Assembly (NCBI GenBank): GCA_002159065.1
Contig: LZRV01000052.1
Span: 56,896 to 120,895 of the forward strand
DNA from: Paenibacillaceae bacterium ZCTH02-B3
Lineage (GTDB): Bacteria > Bacillota > Bacilli > Paenibacillales > Paenibacillaceae
DNA length: 64,000 bases
Direction of reading: 5' to 3'
Every line of letters starts with the position of its first letter. The first letter of the stretch is position 1. The position numbers were made by a program, and so were the translations under genes. Positions 1 to 7,807 of this stretch are shown piece by piece. Under the pieces are notes generated by a model that worked only from the letters and a program-made list of their open reading frames with translations, did no database searches and was not told the DNA's origin.

Positions 1-47
1 TCATCCTGAAGGCGGACGGAGGCTGGCTGGCCAACGGATACGTCTGA
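1..47 (+). CDS. 3' end of an upstream gene (partial)
   Basis: Frame 3 is open from the window edge and ends ILKADGGWLANGYV then TGA at 45-47. It is probably the C-terminus of a protein that begins outside the window. The tail is too short to assign a family. A 6-bp inverted repeat (TTCCGT, loop ATTG, ACGGAA, 51-66) follows but has no T-run, so it is not a convincing terminator for this strand. Confidence 0.25.
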   Translation, partial: ILKADGGWLANGYV

Positions 48-120
48 TCGTTCCGTATTGACGGAAAAAGAAAGGAACGGTATGTTGGAGGAAAGCGCGG
101 GGAGGTGAACCGCGGAAACG

Positions 121-1659
121 ATGAGCCGTGCAAAGCGGAATGATCCGATGACGGAAACGGCGCCGGACCACGGTCGCCAGGCGCGGGAAGCGCCGCAGGG
201 ACGGGGCGCCGACGCGGCGGCGGGCGTCCCGGGAACCGTGTTCCGGATCCCGGCGATTTACCGGGCCTTGCTGGAGGAACATCTGGCCTATCGCCGCGCC
301 GCGTTGTTCCGGGAGCTGTTGCAGGGAGACCGCGTCATGAGGCCTTCGGATTGGCGGGAGGAACGGGAACGGCTGCGCCTGCCTTCCCGCAGCGAGCCGT
401 TCTGCGTGGCGCTGGCCGAAGTGGACGGATACGTTCGTCTGGCCGCCCGCTATTCGCCGCGCGACCGGCAGCTCCTGAAGTACGCGCTGACGAAGGCCGC
501 TTCGGAACTGGCGGACGCTTCGGGTCTGAAGCTGTGGACGGAATGGCTGGAGAGCCGCCGGCTCGGCATGATGTTCCTGAGAAGCCGGTTCGGTCCCGGA
601 CGGCTGGAAGACGCCGCCGCGGTCTGCGAGCGGCTGCGCGCCTGGACGGCGCAACATCTGGGATTTACCGTCACGATCGGCGTCGGGGACCCCGTGCCGG
701 GGCCACAGCGCCTCGCGGCGTCCTTCAGTCAGGCGGAAGAGGCCCTGCAGGCGAAGATCGTCCGCGGCACGGACCGCGTCATCCTGTACCGGGACATCCG
801 GCACGTCCGCGCGGGATCGCCGCTGGGCGAACGGTGGCCGGAGATCCGGGACATCGCCGTCCTGTTCCGCAAGGGCGAGCCGAAATGGCGCGACGCGTTC
901 CGGCGGTTGTTCCAGGACGAAAGGCTGCGGGACTTGAGCCGCGACGACGCCGTCACGCTGGTCAACATGCTGGTGGTGTTCCTGGACCGCGAGATGACGG
1001 AATTCGTGCCGGCGGATACCGCCGGATGGTGGAAGACCCGGACGGAACCGGCCCTGCGCGGGATCGCCGCAGGCATGGAAAGCCTGGCGGAAGCGCGGGA
1101 AGCCTTTCTGGCGGCGCTGCGGGAATGCGAGGAACAGCTGAAACGGATGCGGAAAGCGCGGCCGTCCGCCGCCGTTTTTGAACAGATGCGGGAATACATC
1201 GACGCCAACTACGCCAATCCGGACCTGTCCCTTGCCCACCTCGGCGGATTGTTCGGGCTTTCGCCGAAATCCGTCAGCCACCTGTTCAAGGAACAGTCGG
1301 GCGTCAATTTCGTCGATTATCTGGCCAGGGTCCGGATGGAACAGGCCAAGCGCCTGCTGCTGACGTCCGACGAGCCGATTCCCGGCGTCGCCGCGCGGGT
1401 GGGGTACGTTCACGCCGTCTCCTTCAACCGGATGTTCAAGAAAGTGGTCGGCATCACGCCCGGCGAATTCCGGAAACGGTATCGGATGAAAGGCCGGTTT
1501 TTTAAAGGCGGTACCTTGTATACAAGTATCCAAGAACAACCTGGTGTTCGGTGGGGGGTCCGGAGTGACCGAATTTTTGTCCCTGACGCCGTTCGATTCC
1601 CGGAAACCGTTGAGCGATCAGGTGTACGGCCGGATCCGGGAGGCCATCGTGTCCCTTGA
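121..1659 (+). CDS. AraC-family transcriptional regulator (YesN-like HTH)
   Basis: The C-terminal part (about residues 355-460) is a double-HTH AraC DNA-binding domain: a LAHLGGLFGLSPKSVSHLFKE helix pair, then the PGVAARVGY...FNRMFKKVVGITPGEFRK signature. Residues about 85-230 resemble the degenerate GGDEF-like region of Paenibacillus AraC/YesN regulators. No membrane segment or receiver domain is visible, so it is shorter than the usual membrane-bound type. Homology should end near TPGEFRKRYR, but the frame stays open about 50 residues further, past an operator and into gntR. The start is uncertain: GGAGG lies 15 nt before ATG 121, and ATG 148 is an alternative. It probably controls a carbohydrate locus, but the target is not visible. 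Confidence 0.8.
   Translation: MSRAKRNDPMTETAPDHGRQAREAPQGRGADAAAGVPGTVFRIPAIYRALLEEHLAYRRAALFRELLQGDRVMRPSDWREERERLRLPSRSEPFCVALAEVDGYVRLAARYSPRDRQLLKYALTKAASELADASGLKLWTEWLESRRLGMMFLRSRFGPGRLEDAAAVCERLRAWTAQHLGFTVTIGVGDPVPGPQRLAASFSQAEEALQAKIVRGTDRVILYRDIRHVRAGSPLGERWPEIRDIAVLFRKGEPKWRDAFRRLFQDERLRDLSRDDAVTLVNMLVVFLDREMTEFVPADTAGWWKTRTEPALRGIAAGMESLAEAREAFLAALRECEEQLKRMRKARPSAAVFEQMREYIDANYANPDLSLAHLGGLFGLSPKSVSHLFKEQSGVNFVDYLARVRMEQAKRLLLTSDEPIPGVAARVGYVHAVSFNRMFKKVVGITPGEFRKRYRMKGRFFKGGTLYTSIQEQPGVRWGVRSDRIFVPDAVRFPETVERSGVRPDPGGHRVP
1515..1526. promoter_or_regulatory. CTTGTATACAAG palindrome, probable GntR/FCD operator
   Basis: A perfect 12-bp palindrome sits 39 bp before the gntR GTG start. 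FadR/FCD-type GntR proteins commonly bind GT-N(0-3)-AC palindromes of this kind, so autoregulation of the downstream gntR is likely. The site lies inside the open 3' extension of the araC frame. Confidence 0.6.
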
Positions 1660-2269
1660 ACTGGAACCCGGACAGATGATCTATGAAAACGAACTGGCGG
1701 CGTCCCTCGGCGTCAGCCGCACGCCCGTGCGCGAGGCGATCCGCAGCCTGATGAACGAAGAGCTGCTGGAGGTGCTGCCGCAGCGCGGCACGCGTGTCGC
1801 CTATATTTCGGAGCGGAAAGTGCTGGAGGCGCAGGCCGTCCGCCTCCTGCTCGAGCTGGGGGCCTTCCGGATCGCCGCGCGCAACTGGAACGCCGCGGAC
1901 CGGGCCGTTACGCGGGCCATGCTGGACCGTCTCCTGCAGGATCAACGGAAGGCTGCCGACACGGGGGACATCAGCGGGTTCATGCGCCTGGACGAGGAAT
2001 TCCACCGCACCATTCTTGGCATTGCCGGCAACGCCACGCTGCTTGGCGTCGTATATTTCATGCGCGGCCATCTCAACCGGTTCCGCTATCTGGCGATCCG
2101 CGAGTACCGGCACATGCACCGCGTCGTGGAGGAACACGAGCGCCTGTACGAAGCGATTCGGGAGGGCGACGAGGAGAACGCCGCAAGGCATCTGGAAGCG
2201 CATCTGGGGAGCATCAAGCGGGAAGTGCCCGAGCTTCGCCGGGCCTACCCCGATTACTTTATCGATTGA
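1565..2269 (+). CDS. GntR-family transcriptional regulator, FCD (FadR) subfamily
   Basis: The N-terminal winged HTH contains LSDQVYGRIREAIVSLELEPG and LGVSRTPVREAIRSL, the classic GntR signature. The C-terminal helical FCD domain carries the metal-ligand pattern DEEFHRTI, then HRVVEEHERLYEAI and HLEAHL. GTG 1565 is preferred over GTG 1544 because GGGGGG at 1552-1557 gives good spacing, producing a protein of about 234 residues. FCD regulators usually sense small organic acids or sugar acids; the ligand here is unknown. It overlaps the extended araC frame and may form a regulatory pair with it. Confidence 0.88.
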   Translation: MTEFLSLTPFDSRKPLSDQVYGRIREAIVSLELEPGQMIYENELAASLGVSRTPVREAIRSLMNEELLEVLPQRGTRVAYISERKVLEAQAVRLLLELGAFRIAARNWNAADRAVTRAMLDRLLQDQRKAADTGDISGFMRLDEEFHRTILGIAGNATLLGVVYFMRGHLNRFRYLAIREYRHMHRVVEEHERLYEAIREGDEENAARHLEAHLGSIKREVPELRRAYPDYFID

Positions 2270-2279
2270 AGAAACGGCA

Positions 2280-2311
2280 ACCTCCCGCCGCCGGCGCCGC
2301 GGCCGGGAGGT
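2280..2311. terminator. Hairpin between convergent genes
   Basis: ACCTCCCG and CGGGAGGT form an 8-bp GC-rich stem between the convergent gntR and DUF4129 genes. There is no T-run on either side, so terminator function is an inference from position and stem strength. Confidence 0.4.
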
Positions 2312-2330
2312 GGTTCGCCGCTGGCATCCG

Positions 2331-3824
2331 TCAAAAATCCCTTTCCAGCCGCCGCATGAGGGCGGCCATTTCCTCGTCCGTCGGTTCCGCTTCCGCGTAG
2401 CGCGCCCGATAGTAAAGCTCAACGAGGAGGGGAATATCCCCGACCGCGGCCGCCGCCGGAAAAGCCGCCGCTTTCTCCGCCGTTTCGCGGGGGGTGAGGT
2501 GCCGCGGCGGCCGGAAGCCTTCCCGTTCCAGACGGCGAAGCCAGCGCCGGTACAGAAACCGCACGCGGGCGCGGTTGTCGGGCATGTCTTCCCAGCGTTC
2601 CTCCCGGCGTCCCTTGAGCCGCCTGAACAGCCGGCTTTCCCGCAGCTTGCGCGCGGCTTCCTCCCAGGAAAAGAGGGAAGTTTCCTCATCGACGTACCCC
2701 GGGTCCGGCTCCGGACGGGGCGATTTGTTTTGAAGGAAGGATAGCAGAGCCCCGAACAGACGGCGCAGCCACCCGCCGGCGCGGCGCCGGACGTGGAGGG
2801 CCAGGGCGGCCAGCCCGGCAGCCGCCAAAGCGCCGCCGAGGGCCAGGAAAAGGTGGTCGAGGAACCGGCTCCAGGCGGGTTGTTCTTCCGGCGGGAAAAA
2901 AGCCTCCGGGCGATTCGGCGAGGCGGAAGGTTCGGCCACGGGCGAAGTGTCGAAAACTTCGGGTTTTTGGGGACGCGGAAAGGCCTCCGACACCTCCCGC
3001 AGCGCGTAAAGGGCCGCATCCCACAACAGGCTGCCGAGCCCGCCCGCCAGGGCGAGGACGACCGCGAACAGACCGGCGATGAAAAAACGGTTGTGCCTGC
3101 GAACGGCCCGGGGGACCAGGTCGGGCCGGTCTTCCGCGTGGGCGGCCCAGGCCAGATGGGCGCGGTTGAGGGCAAAAACGGCCACGGCCAGCACCGCCGC
3201 GCCGCAAACGGTCAGGACACCCTGCAACGGGCGCAGTTCCGGCGCGATCGCGGACGCGATGCTCGCGACGGCGTAAATGCCCACGCCCAGGAAATACCAG
3301 GCCTCATATTGCGCGCGCGCGGCGACGGTGGCCCCTTGCAGGACGGCGCCCGCCGTCAGCGCAAAGACGGCGGCGTCTTCCGGCCACGGGCCGCCGGCGG
3401 CCCAGTGGCAGGCCCCTCCCGCCGCCAGCGCAAGGGCCAGGCGCTGCCACATCGGCCTCAGCCACAGACTGGCCGCCGCGCCCGCCGCGGACAACGGCGC
3501 CGCGAGAACAAGCCACACGCGTTCGAGACGATCCGGAACCAGATAGTGGTCGAAAAGCAAAAACACGGGAAGCAGCATGAACAGTTCGTACAAAGCCGCC
3601 GTGGCAAAACGGACCGCATGCCCCGCGCCGAGCGGCGCGCGGGACCGATCGCCGCCGCTTTCGGTCAAGCCGCCGTCCCCGCCGGGGCCGGGCGCCGTAG
3701 AGGGGCGCTCCGCTCCGGGCATGGCTCCATGCACGGATTCGCGGAGGGGGCCGTGCATGGAATCGCGCACGGGTCCGGGTCCGTGCACGGGTCCGTCCAC
3801 GGGCCTACGCGTGAGCCGGCGCAT
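2331..3824 (-). CDS. DUF4129-domain membrane protein
   Basis: This is the last gene of a moxR-DUF58-DUF4129 operon, a common trio linked to envelope or secreted-protein functions. After a 70-residue low-complexity N-terminus come several hydrophobic segments (about residues 70-260 and one near 325-345). The C-terminal DUF4129-like region, about residues 395-495, contains VRFLYRRWLRRLEREGF, LTPRETA and VELYYRARYAEAEPTDEE. The 5' end overlaps the DUF58 gene by 20 bp. No transglutaminase domain was found, although many relatives carry or neighbour one. The N-terminal His-Gly-Pro repeats are probably not structural. Confidence 0.75.
   Translation of the reverse strand: MRRLTRRPVDGPVHGPGPVRDSMHGPLRESVHGAMPGAERPSTAPGPGGDGGLTESGGDRSRAPLGAGHAVRFATAALYELFMLLPVFLLFDHYLVPDRLERVWLVLAAPLSAAGAAASLWLRPMWQRLALALAAGGACHWAAGGPWPEDAAVFALTAGAVLQGATVAARAQYEAWYFLGVGIYAVASIASAIAPELRPLQGVLTVCGAAVLAVAVFALNRAHLAWAAHAEDRPDLVPRAVRRHNRFFIAGLFAVVLALAGGLGSLLWDAALYALREVSEAFPRPQKPEVFDTSPVAEPSASPNRPEAFFPPEEQPAWSRFLDHLFLALGGALAAAGLAALALHVRRRAGGWLRRLFGALLSFLQNKSPRPEPDPGYVDEETSLFSWEEAARKLRESRLFRRLKGRREERWEDMPDNRARVRFLYRRWLRRLEREGFRPPRHLTPRETAEKAAAFPAAAAVGDIPLLVELYYRARYAEAEPTDEEMAALMRRLERDF
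3700..3815. repeat. Degenerate CCGTGCAYGG-type repeats encoding the DUF4129 N-terminus
   Basis: Several imperfect copies of a G/C-rich unit (ccgtgcatgg, ccgtgcacgg, ccgtccacgg and variants) lie head to tail. They encode the MHG, VHG and GPV motifs at residues about 8-37 of the DUF4129 protein. Such units are prone to slippage. Confidence 0.5.
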
Positions 3825-4917
3825 GGACCGCTTCCCCTTTCGGTTCCGGGATGAACATCCATTCGACGCCGTGACCGAGGGATTCCGCCCGCGCGGCGGC
3901 CTGCCGCAACGCTTCCCCCCGGTGGCAGGTGATGAGCAGAAAATCGAGGGAGGCGCCGTTCCGTTCCGCTTCCCGTTCCAGCAGCCAGGCCATGCGGCCC
4001 GTCGTTTCCAGTTCCAGTTTAGCCATCGCTTCCAGAAGGTCGGTCAGGTGCGCGGCGCCGCCTGCCGGCGGAATATGGACCGGCTCCCGGGGGCCTCCGG
4101 CCAGCCATCCGTTGCACAGAAAACCGGTTTCGATGCCGTGGCGCAGCGCGTAATCCGCGACGGACGCGGCGTAGCGGATGCCTTCTTCGATGCGTTCCGG
4201 ATCGGTCACCGTTTTCCACATCGTCTCCGTCACTTCCAGGTTGAGGCAGATCACCAGCCGGTGATCCGCCGTGGGTTCCCGCCGGTGCACCTGCAGCCGG
4301 CCCGTGCGGGCGGTCGCTTTCCAATGCACGGCGTTCGGCGGATCGCCGGCCTGGTATTCGCGCACGCCGGACGCCAGAAACGGGTCTTCCACGATCCAGC
4401 GGCGGACCGGCAGTTCCCCGAGCCAGCCGTGGTTGGGCAACGGAAGTTCGTGCAGCGGGACGGCGCGCGGGTAGACAAGCAGCGTAAGTGAAACCGGGAA
4501 TTTCCGCGCGGCGCGCACAAGGCCGAAGGGGTCGCCTGCCGTCATCGTGACGGATTCGAGACGGTACCAGCCGCGTTTCGCCAGACGGACCCGGTGGCGG
4601 CGAACGATCCGGCGATAGGGGCGCAGGCTGAACAGGCTGATGTGATGCTGAAAAAGCTCGCCGCGGGAAACACCGAAGTTTTCCTGCCGGCCGAAAACCA
4701 GGTGGCGGGACATCACCGACTCCAATTTGAGCCACGGCACGGGCAAAAGCTTGCGGTTGGCGATCCGCTCCACCATTTCGATCGTCTCCCCTTCAAACGC
4801 CGCCTCCCGCGAAAAATGCCGCTCATAGGTGACGTGACGCAGCGCCCGTTTCTCATACACCCTGGCGAGGACGAACAGAACGATCAGGCCGTACAGCACC
4901 ATCCAATGGAAGGCCAT
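3805..4917 (-). CDS. DUF58 domain protein
   Basis: The 370-residue protein has one or two N-terminal hydrophobic segments (residues 3-20) and the DUF58 hallmark SGVREYQAGDPPNAVHWKAT followed by AR at about residues 182-203. The preceding GDPFGLVRA motif is also typical. It sits 16 bp after moxR and overlaps the DUF4129 gene. DUF58 proteins are von Willebrand-A-like partners of MoxR ATPases, thought to help assemble or mature envelope complexes; the substrate here is unknown. Confidence 0.88.
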   Translation of the reverse strand: MAFHWMVLYGLIVLFVLARVYEKRALRHVTYERHFSREAAFEGETIEMVERIANRKLLPVPWLKLESVMSRHLVFGRQENFGVSRGELFQHHISLFSLRPYRRIVRRHRVRLAKRGWYRLESVTMTAGDPFGLVRAARKFPVSLTLLVYPRAVPLHELPLPNHGWLGELPVRRWIVEDPFLASGVREYQAGDPPNAVHWKATARTGRLQVHRREPTADHRLVICLNLEVTETMWKTVTDPERIEEGIRYAASVADYALRHGIETGFLCNGWLAGGPREPVHIPPAGGAAHLTDLLEAMAKLELETTGRMAWLLEREAERNGASLDFLLITCHRGEALRQAAARAESLGHGVEWMFIPEPKGEAVHAPAHA

Positions 4918-4933
4918 GGATCCATCCCCCGCT

Positions 4934-5899
4934 TCAAGGCGAAAGGGATTCCGCCGGCACTTCGATTTCGGCCAGCAGGCCGCGCACGACCTCTTCCGGC
5001 CGGGAAGCCCGGCCCGGGGCGGCGTAATGCAGAAGCAGGCGGTGCGCCAGCACCGGCACGGCCAGCCGCTTGACGTCGTCCGGCACGACGTGGTCGCGGC
5101 CTTGCACGAGGGCGTACGCCTGGGCGGCGCGCAAGAGCGCCTGGCTGCCGCGCGGACTTATGCCAAGCGCCACGTCGGGATGCCGTCGCGACGCTTCCGC
5201 GATGCGCACGATGTAGCGAACGAGGTCGGGATGCACCCGGACCGAAGCCGACAGGCGCTGCAGGTTGACCGCTTCTTCGGCGGAAAGCACCGGGGCGAGG
5301 TCGTCCAGCGGGTTGCGCTCCCGGAACCGCTCCAGAATGGCGACTTCGTCCTCAAAAGACGGGTAGCCGAACGAAATGCGCATGAGGAAGCGATCCAGCT
5401 GCGCTTCCGGCAAGGGAAACGTTCCCCGGTGCTCGACGGGATTCTGGGTGGCGATGACCATGAACGGTTGCCGCAGGACGTGCGTTTTGCCCTCGATGGT
5501 GATTTGCCGCTCCTCCATGCTTTCCAGCAGGCTCGCCTGGGTGCGGGGCGTGGCCCGGTTGATCTCGTCGGCCAGCAAAATGTGGGTGAACAGGGGTCCG
5601 GGACGAAATTCGAACGCGCCCGTCTGCTGATTGAAAAAATAAATGCCGCTTAAATCCGAGGGCAGCAAATCCGGGGTAAATTGCACGCGTTTGAAATCGC
5701 ATCCCAGGGAGCGGGCCAGCGCTTTCGCCAGCAGCGTCTTGCCCATGCCGGGCACATCCTCGAGCAGGGCGTGCCCGCCCGCCGCCAGGGTGGCCAGCAG
5801 CAGGTCGACCGCTTCTTCCCTGCCGACGATCACCCTTCCAATGTTGGCGCGAATCCGGTTGATCCGTTCCGATATTTCCGAGATTTCGGCCGGCCGCAA
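4934..5899 (-). CDS. MoxR-family AAA+ ATPase
   Basis: Walker A GMGKT is at residues 51-55 after LLEDVP, Walker B LLADEINRA near 108-115, and the sensor region ATQNPVEHRGTFPLPEAQLDRF is intact, as is the C-terminal GISPRGSQALLRAAQA lid motif. It is the first gene of the trio and probably remodels the DUF58 partner. The start is TTG 5899, supported by AGGGGG at 5908-5913. An ATG at 5907 is in another frame. Confidence 0.92.
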   Translation of the reverse strand: MRPAEISEISERINRIRANIGRVIVGREEAVDLLLATLAAGGHALLEDVPGMGKTLLAKALARSLGCDFKRVQFTPDLLPSDLSGIYFFNQQTGAFEFRPGPLFTHILLADEINRATPRTQASLLESMEERQITIEGKTHVLRQPFMVIATQNPVEHRGTFPLPEAQLDRFLMRISFGYPSFEDEVAILERFRERNPLDDLAPVLSAEEAVNLQRLSASVRVHPDLVRYIVRIAEASRRHPDVALGISPRGSQALLRAAQAYALVQGRDHVVPDDVKRLAVPVLAHRLLLHYAAPGRASRPEEVVRGLLAEIEVPAESLSP

Positions 5900-5934
5900 T
5901 GCGCCATCCCCCTTCGCGGAACCTCACTTTTTTC

Positions 5935-5943
5935 AGTATATCA
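5935..5943 (-). promoter_or_regulatory. Extended -10 promoter of the moxR operon
   Basis: On the minus strand TGATATACT forms an extended -10 (TG-N-TATACT) about 35 bp before the moxR TTG start. No good -35 is seen, which is consistent with extended -10 dependence. Confidence 0.5.
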
Positions 5944-6009
5944 CAACCTTGTCTGGGGCGCTTTGTGTGGTATGGTAACGATTGAAAGAGCCTCATCGGA
6001 GAGAAGATC

Positions 6010-6354
6010 ATGCCGAAAAGGACGCTTGCCGCGTTGCGAGCCCTGTTCATGCTTGCGGTTTCCCTCGGATCCGTCGTAAGTTCGGCCAACCTTGCGCCTG
6101 TAGCATCGCCCGGCCTTTCCCCCGACGGTTCGGCCGGCCCGTCCGGGGGTCGTGTCGGACATCGGCCCGGGCCATCCGCCCGGCATCCCGCGCCCGGGAC
6201 CATCCTTTTCAATCACAACGGGAAAATCATCCTGTGGAGCCACGAAAAAGGAAAAAACCTGGGTGGAAGAGTAGCGGGAATCGGGCGGAAATCAGGCGGA
6301 ATCGCGCCGGCATGCTGTTGTTCGACGCCGATCATTTGTGTTATAGTACGATAG
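6010..6354 (+). CDS. Small hypothetical, possibly secreted protein
   Basis: ATG 6010 follows GGAGAGA with good spacing. The N-terminus [20 protein letters not shown], then SVVSSANLA, looks like a signal peptide, and the rest is Gly/Pro/Ser-rich with no recognised domain. The 3' end, which includes a CCC run of cysteines, overlaps the queF promoter, so the true extent or reality of the gene is doubtful. It fills most of the 5.9-6.4 kb gap. Confidence 0.35.
   Translation: MPKRTLAALRALFMLAVSLGSVVSSANLAPVASPGLSPDGSAGPSGGRVGHRPGPSARHPAPGTILFNHNGKIILWSHEKGKNLGGRVAGIGRKSGGIAPACCCSTPIICVIVR
6318..6347 (+). promoter_or_regulatory. queF promoter (TTGTTC-18-TATAGT)
   Basis: The -35 TTGTTC (6318-6323) and -10 TATAGT (6342-6347) are separated by 18 bp. 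The leader of about 60 nt contains a small GGCGGG/CCCGCC hairpin and then GGAGGG before ATG 6416. No preQ1 riboswitch consensus is visible. Confidence 0.5.
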
Positions 6355-6415
6355 AAAACGGGGCGGGAGCGTATCCCGCCTTCCGCGATTCCGGACGAAA
6401 AGGAGGGCGAACGCC

Positions 6416-7036
6416 ATGCCTGGCGACAAGGCGGAAGAACGTCCGTCCGGCGCCTGCGCCAGTTCCGCCGTGACCGGTCCGCCCGGGCCGTCCGCTCCTT
6501 CCGGCGTCCCCGGAGAAGCCGGCGAATCCGCGTCCTCCGGCTTGCCGGAGAAGTCCGGCAGGGCGCCCGGCTTGACGCATCTGGGCTCCGGAGAGACCCG
6601 GTACGCATTTTCCTACGATCCCGATTTGCTCGAGACGTTCGAGAACCGGCATCCGGACCGGGATTATTTCGTGAAATTCAATTGTCCCGAATTCACCACC
6701 CTGTGCCCGATCACCGGGCAGCCCGATTTCGGGGCGATCTACATTTCCTACATTCCGGACCGCAAGATGGTGGAGAGCAAGTCGCTCAAGCTGTACCTGT
6801 TCAGCTTCCGCAACCACGGGGGATTCCACGAGGACTGCGTGAACACCATCATGAACGACCTGATCCGCGTGATGGAGCCGCGCTACATCGAAGTGTGGGG
6901 GAAATTCATGCCCCGCGGCGGCATTTCCATCGATCCGTTCTGCAACTGGGGCCGGCCCGGGACGAAGTACGAGCGGATGGCCGAGTACCGGCTGCTGAAC
7001 CACGACATGTACCCGGAAAAGGTGGACAACCGGTAG
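6416..7036 (+). CDS. queF: NADPH-dependent preQ0 reductase QueF
   Basis: QueF reduces the nitrile of preQ0 to preQ1 in queuosine synthesis. The core is almost identical in motif content to Bacillus-type unimodular Que[17 protein letters not shown] with catalytic Cys97, Asp104 in GQPDFG, the QueF motif [20 protein letters not shown], and [13 protein letters not shown]. Bacillus QueF is about 165 residues. This one has 206 because of an N-terminal Gly/Pro/Ser/Ala-rich tail of about 41 residues. The ribosome site GGAGGG supports ATG 6416, and no internal ATG with a ribosome site precedes the core. It neighbours a probable queuosine-precursor transporter. Confidence 0.95.
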   Translation: MPGDKAEERPSGACASSAVTGPPGPSAPSGVPGEAGESASSGLPEKSGRAPGLTHLGSGETRYAFSYDPDLLETFENRHPDRDYFVKFNCPEFTTLCPITGQPDFGAIYISYIPDRKMVESKSLKLYLFSFRNHGGFHEDCVNTIMNDLIRVMEPRYIEVWGKFMPRGGISIDPFCNWGRPGTKYERMAEYRLLNHDMYPEKVDNR

Positions 7037-7138
7037 CGCGGGAAGCGGTTTTCGCCGCCGGAAAGCGCTTGGAGGAGAGCGGGAGGCGGACGCATGGTTG
7101 TGTACCGCGGACGCCGTTTGCTTTGGGAGGAACGTCGG

Positions 7139-7696
7139 ATGAAAGCATGGAAAACGGGCACGGTTGCCCTGTATCTCGCGGCCATTGTCGCCGCCAACGT
7201 CATGACGGCGCGCCTGGCCCCTCCGGCCATCGGGCCGTTCATCGTGCCGGCGGGGACGTTTCTGATCGGCGCCACGTTCGTGCTCAGGGATCTGGTCCAG
7301 AACGCCATCGGCCGGACGGCCACCTACTTCTGGATCGCCGTGGCCATGGTCCTGTCGGCGGTCACTTCCTACGCGTTGGGGGACACCCTGTGGATCGTGT
7401 TTGCGTCCGCGCTTACGTTTCTTTTTTCGGAGACCGTCGATACCGAGCTGTACACCAGGCTGAGGCTGTCCATGAGCCAGCGGGTGCTGGTGAGCGGCAC
7501 GGTCGGCAGCCTTCTGGACAGCACCATCTTTGTGGTCGTGGGGCTGTCACCGCTGGGCGCAGGTTTCTTGAGCTGGGACCAGGTGGGCCGGGCGATCGCC
7601 GGCCAGGCGGTCATCAAGACGGCCCTGCAGCTCGTGGGCGCATTGGCGATTGGCCAGTTTGTAAGATTTAGCAGGGTTAATCATTATTCGCGTTAA
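7139..7696 (+). CDS. VUT/YhhQ-family queuosine precursor transporter
   Basis: The 185-residue protein is strongly hydrophobic with about six membrane segments. It begins MKAWKTGTVALYLAAIVAAN and contains the GTFLIGATFVLRDLVQNAIG motif of the VUT_1/YhhQ family, which imports preQ0/preQ1 or related bases. ATG 7139 is preferred over ATG 7094 because GGGAGGAA precedes it at 7-nt spacing; both have ribosome-like sites. The queF neighbour (102 bp upstream) supports a role in queuosine metabolism, with preQ0 as likely cargo. Confidence 0.85.
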   Translation: MKAWKTGTVALYLAAIVAANVMTARLAPPAIGPFIVPAGTFLIGATFVLRDLVQNAIGRTATYFWIAVAMVLSAVTSYALGDTLWIVFASALTFLFSETVDTELYTRLRLSMSQRVLVSGTVGSLLDSTIFVVVGLSPLGAGFLSWDQVGRAIAGQAVIKTALQLVGALAIGQFVRFSRVNHYSR

Positions 7697-7807
7697 ATTT
7701 TCAAAAGCTGAATTTGAATCGCCGTCTCGACGGAAACGGACACAAGCGACGAGCAACGGAAGACAGGGATTTGCCAGCGCTTCACACGGGAAGGGAGAGG
7801 AGACGGC

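Noticed and set aside
1..1539. Minus-strand 512-codon open frame opposite the AraC gene
   Set aside because: High-GC coding DNA leaves the antisense frame open. The product is Arg/His/Pro-rich with no motif, and the AraC frame has clear family signatures.
6348..6415. preQ1 riboswitch before queF
   Set aside because: The leader is about 60 nt with a single GC hairpin and lacks the preQ1-I or -II consensus.
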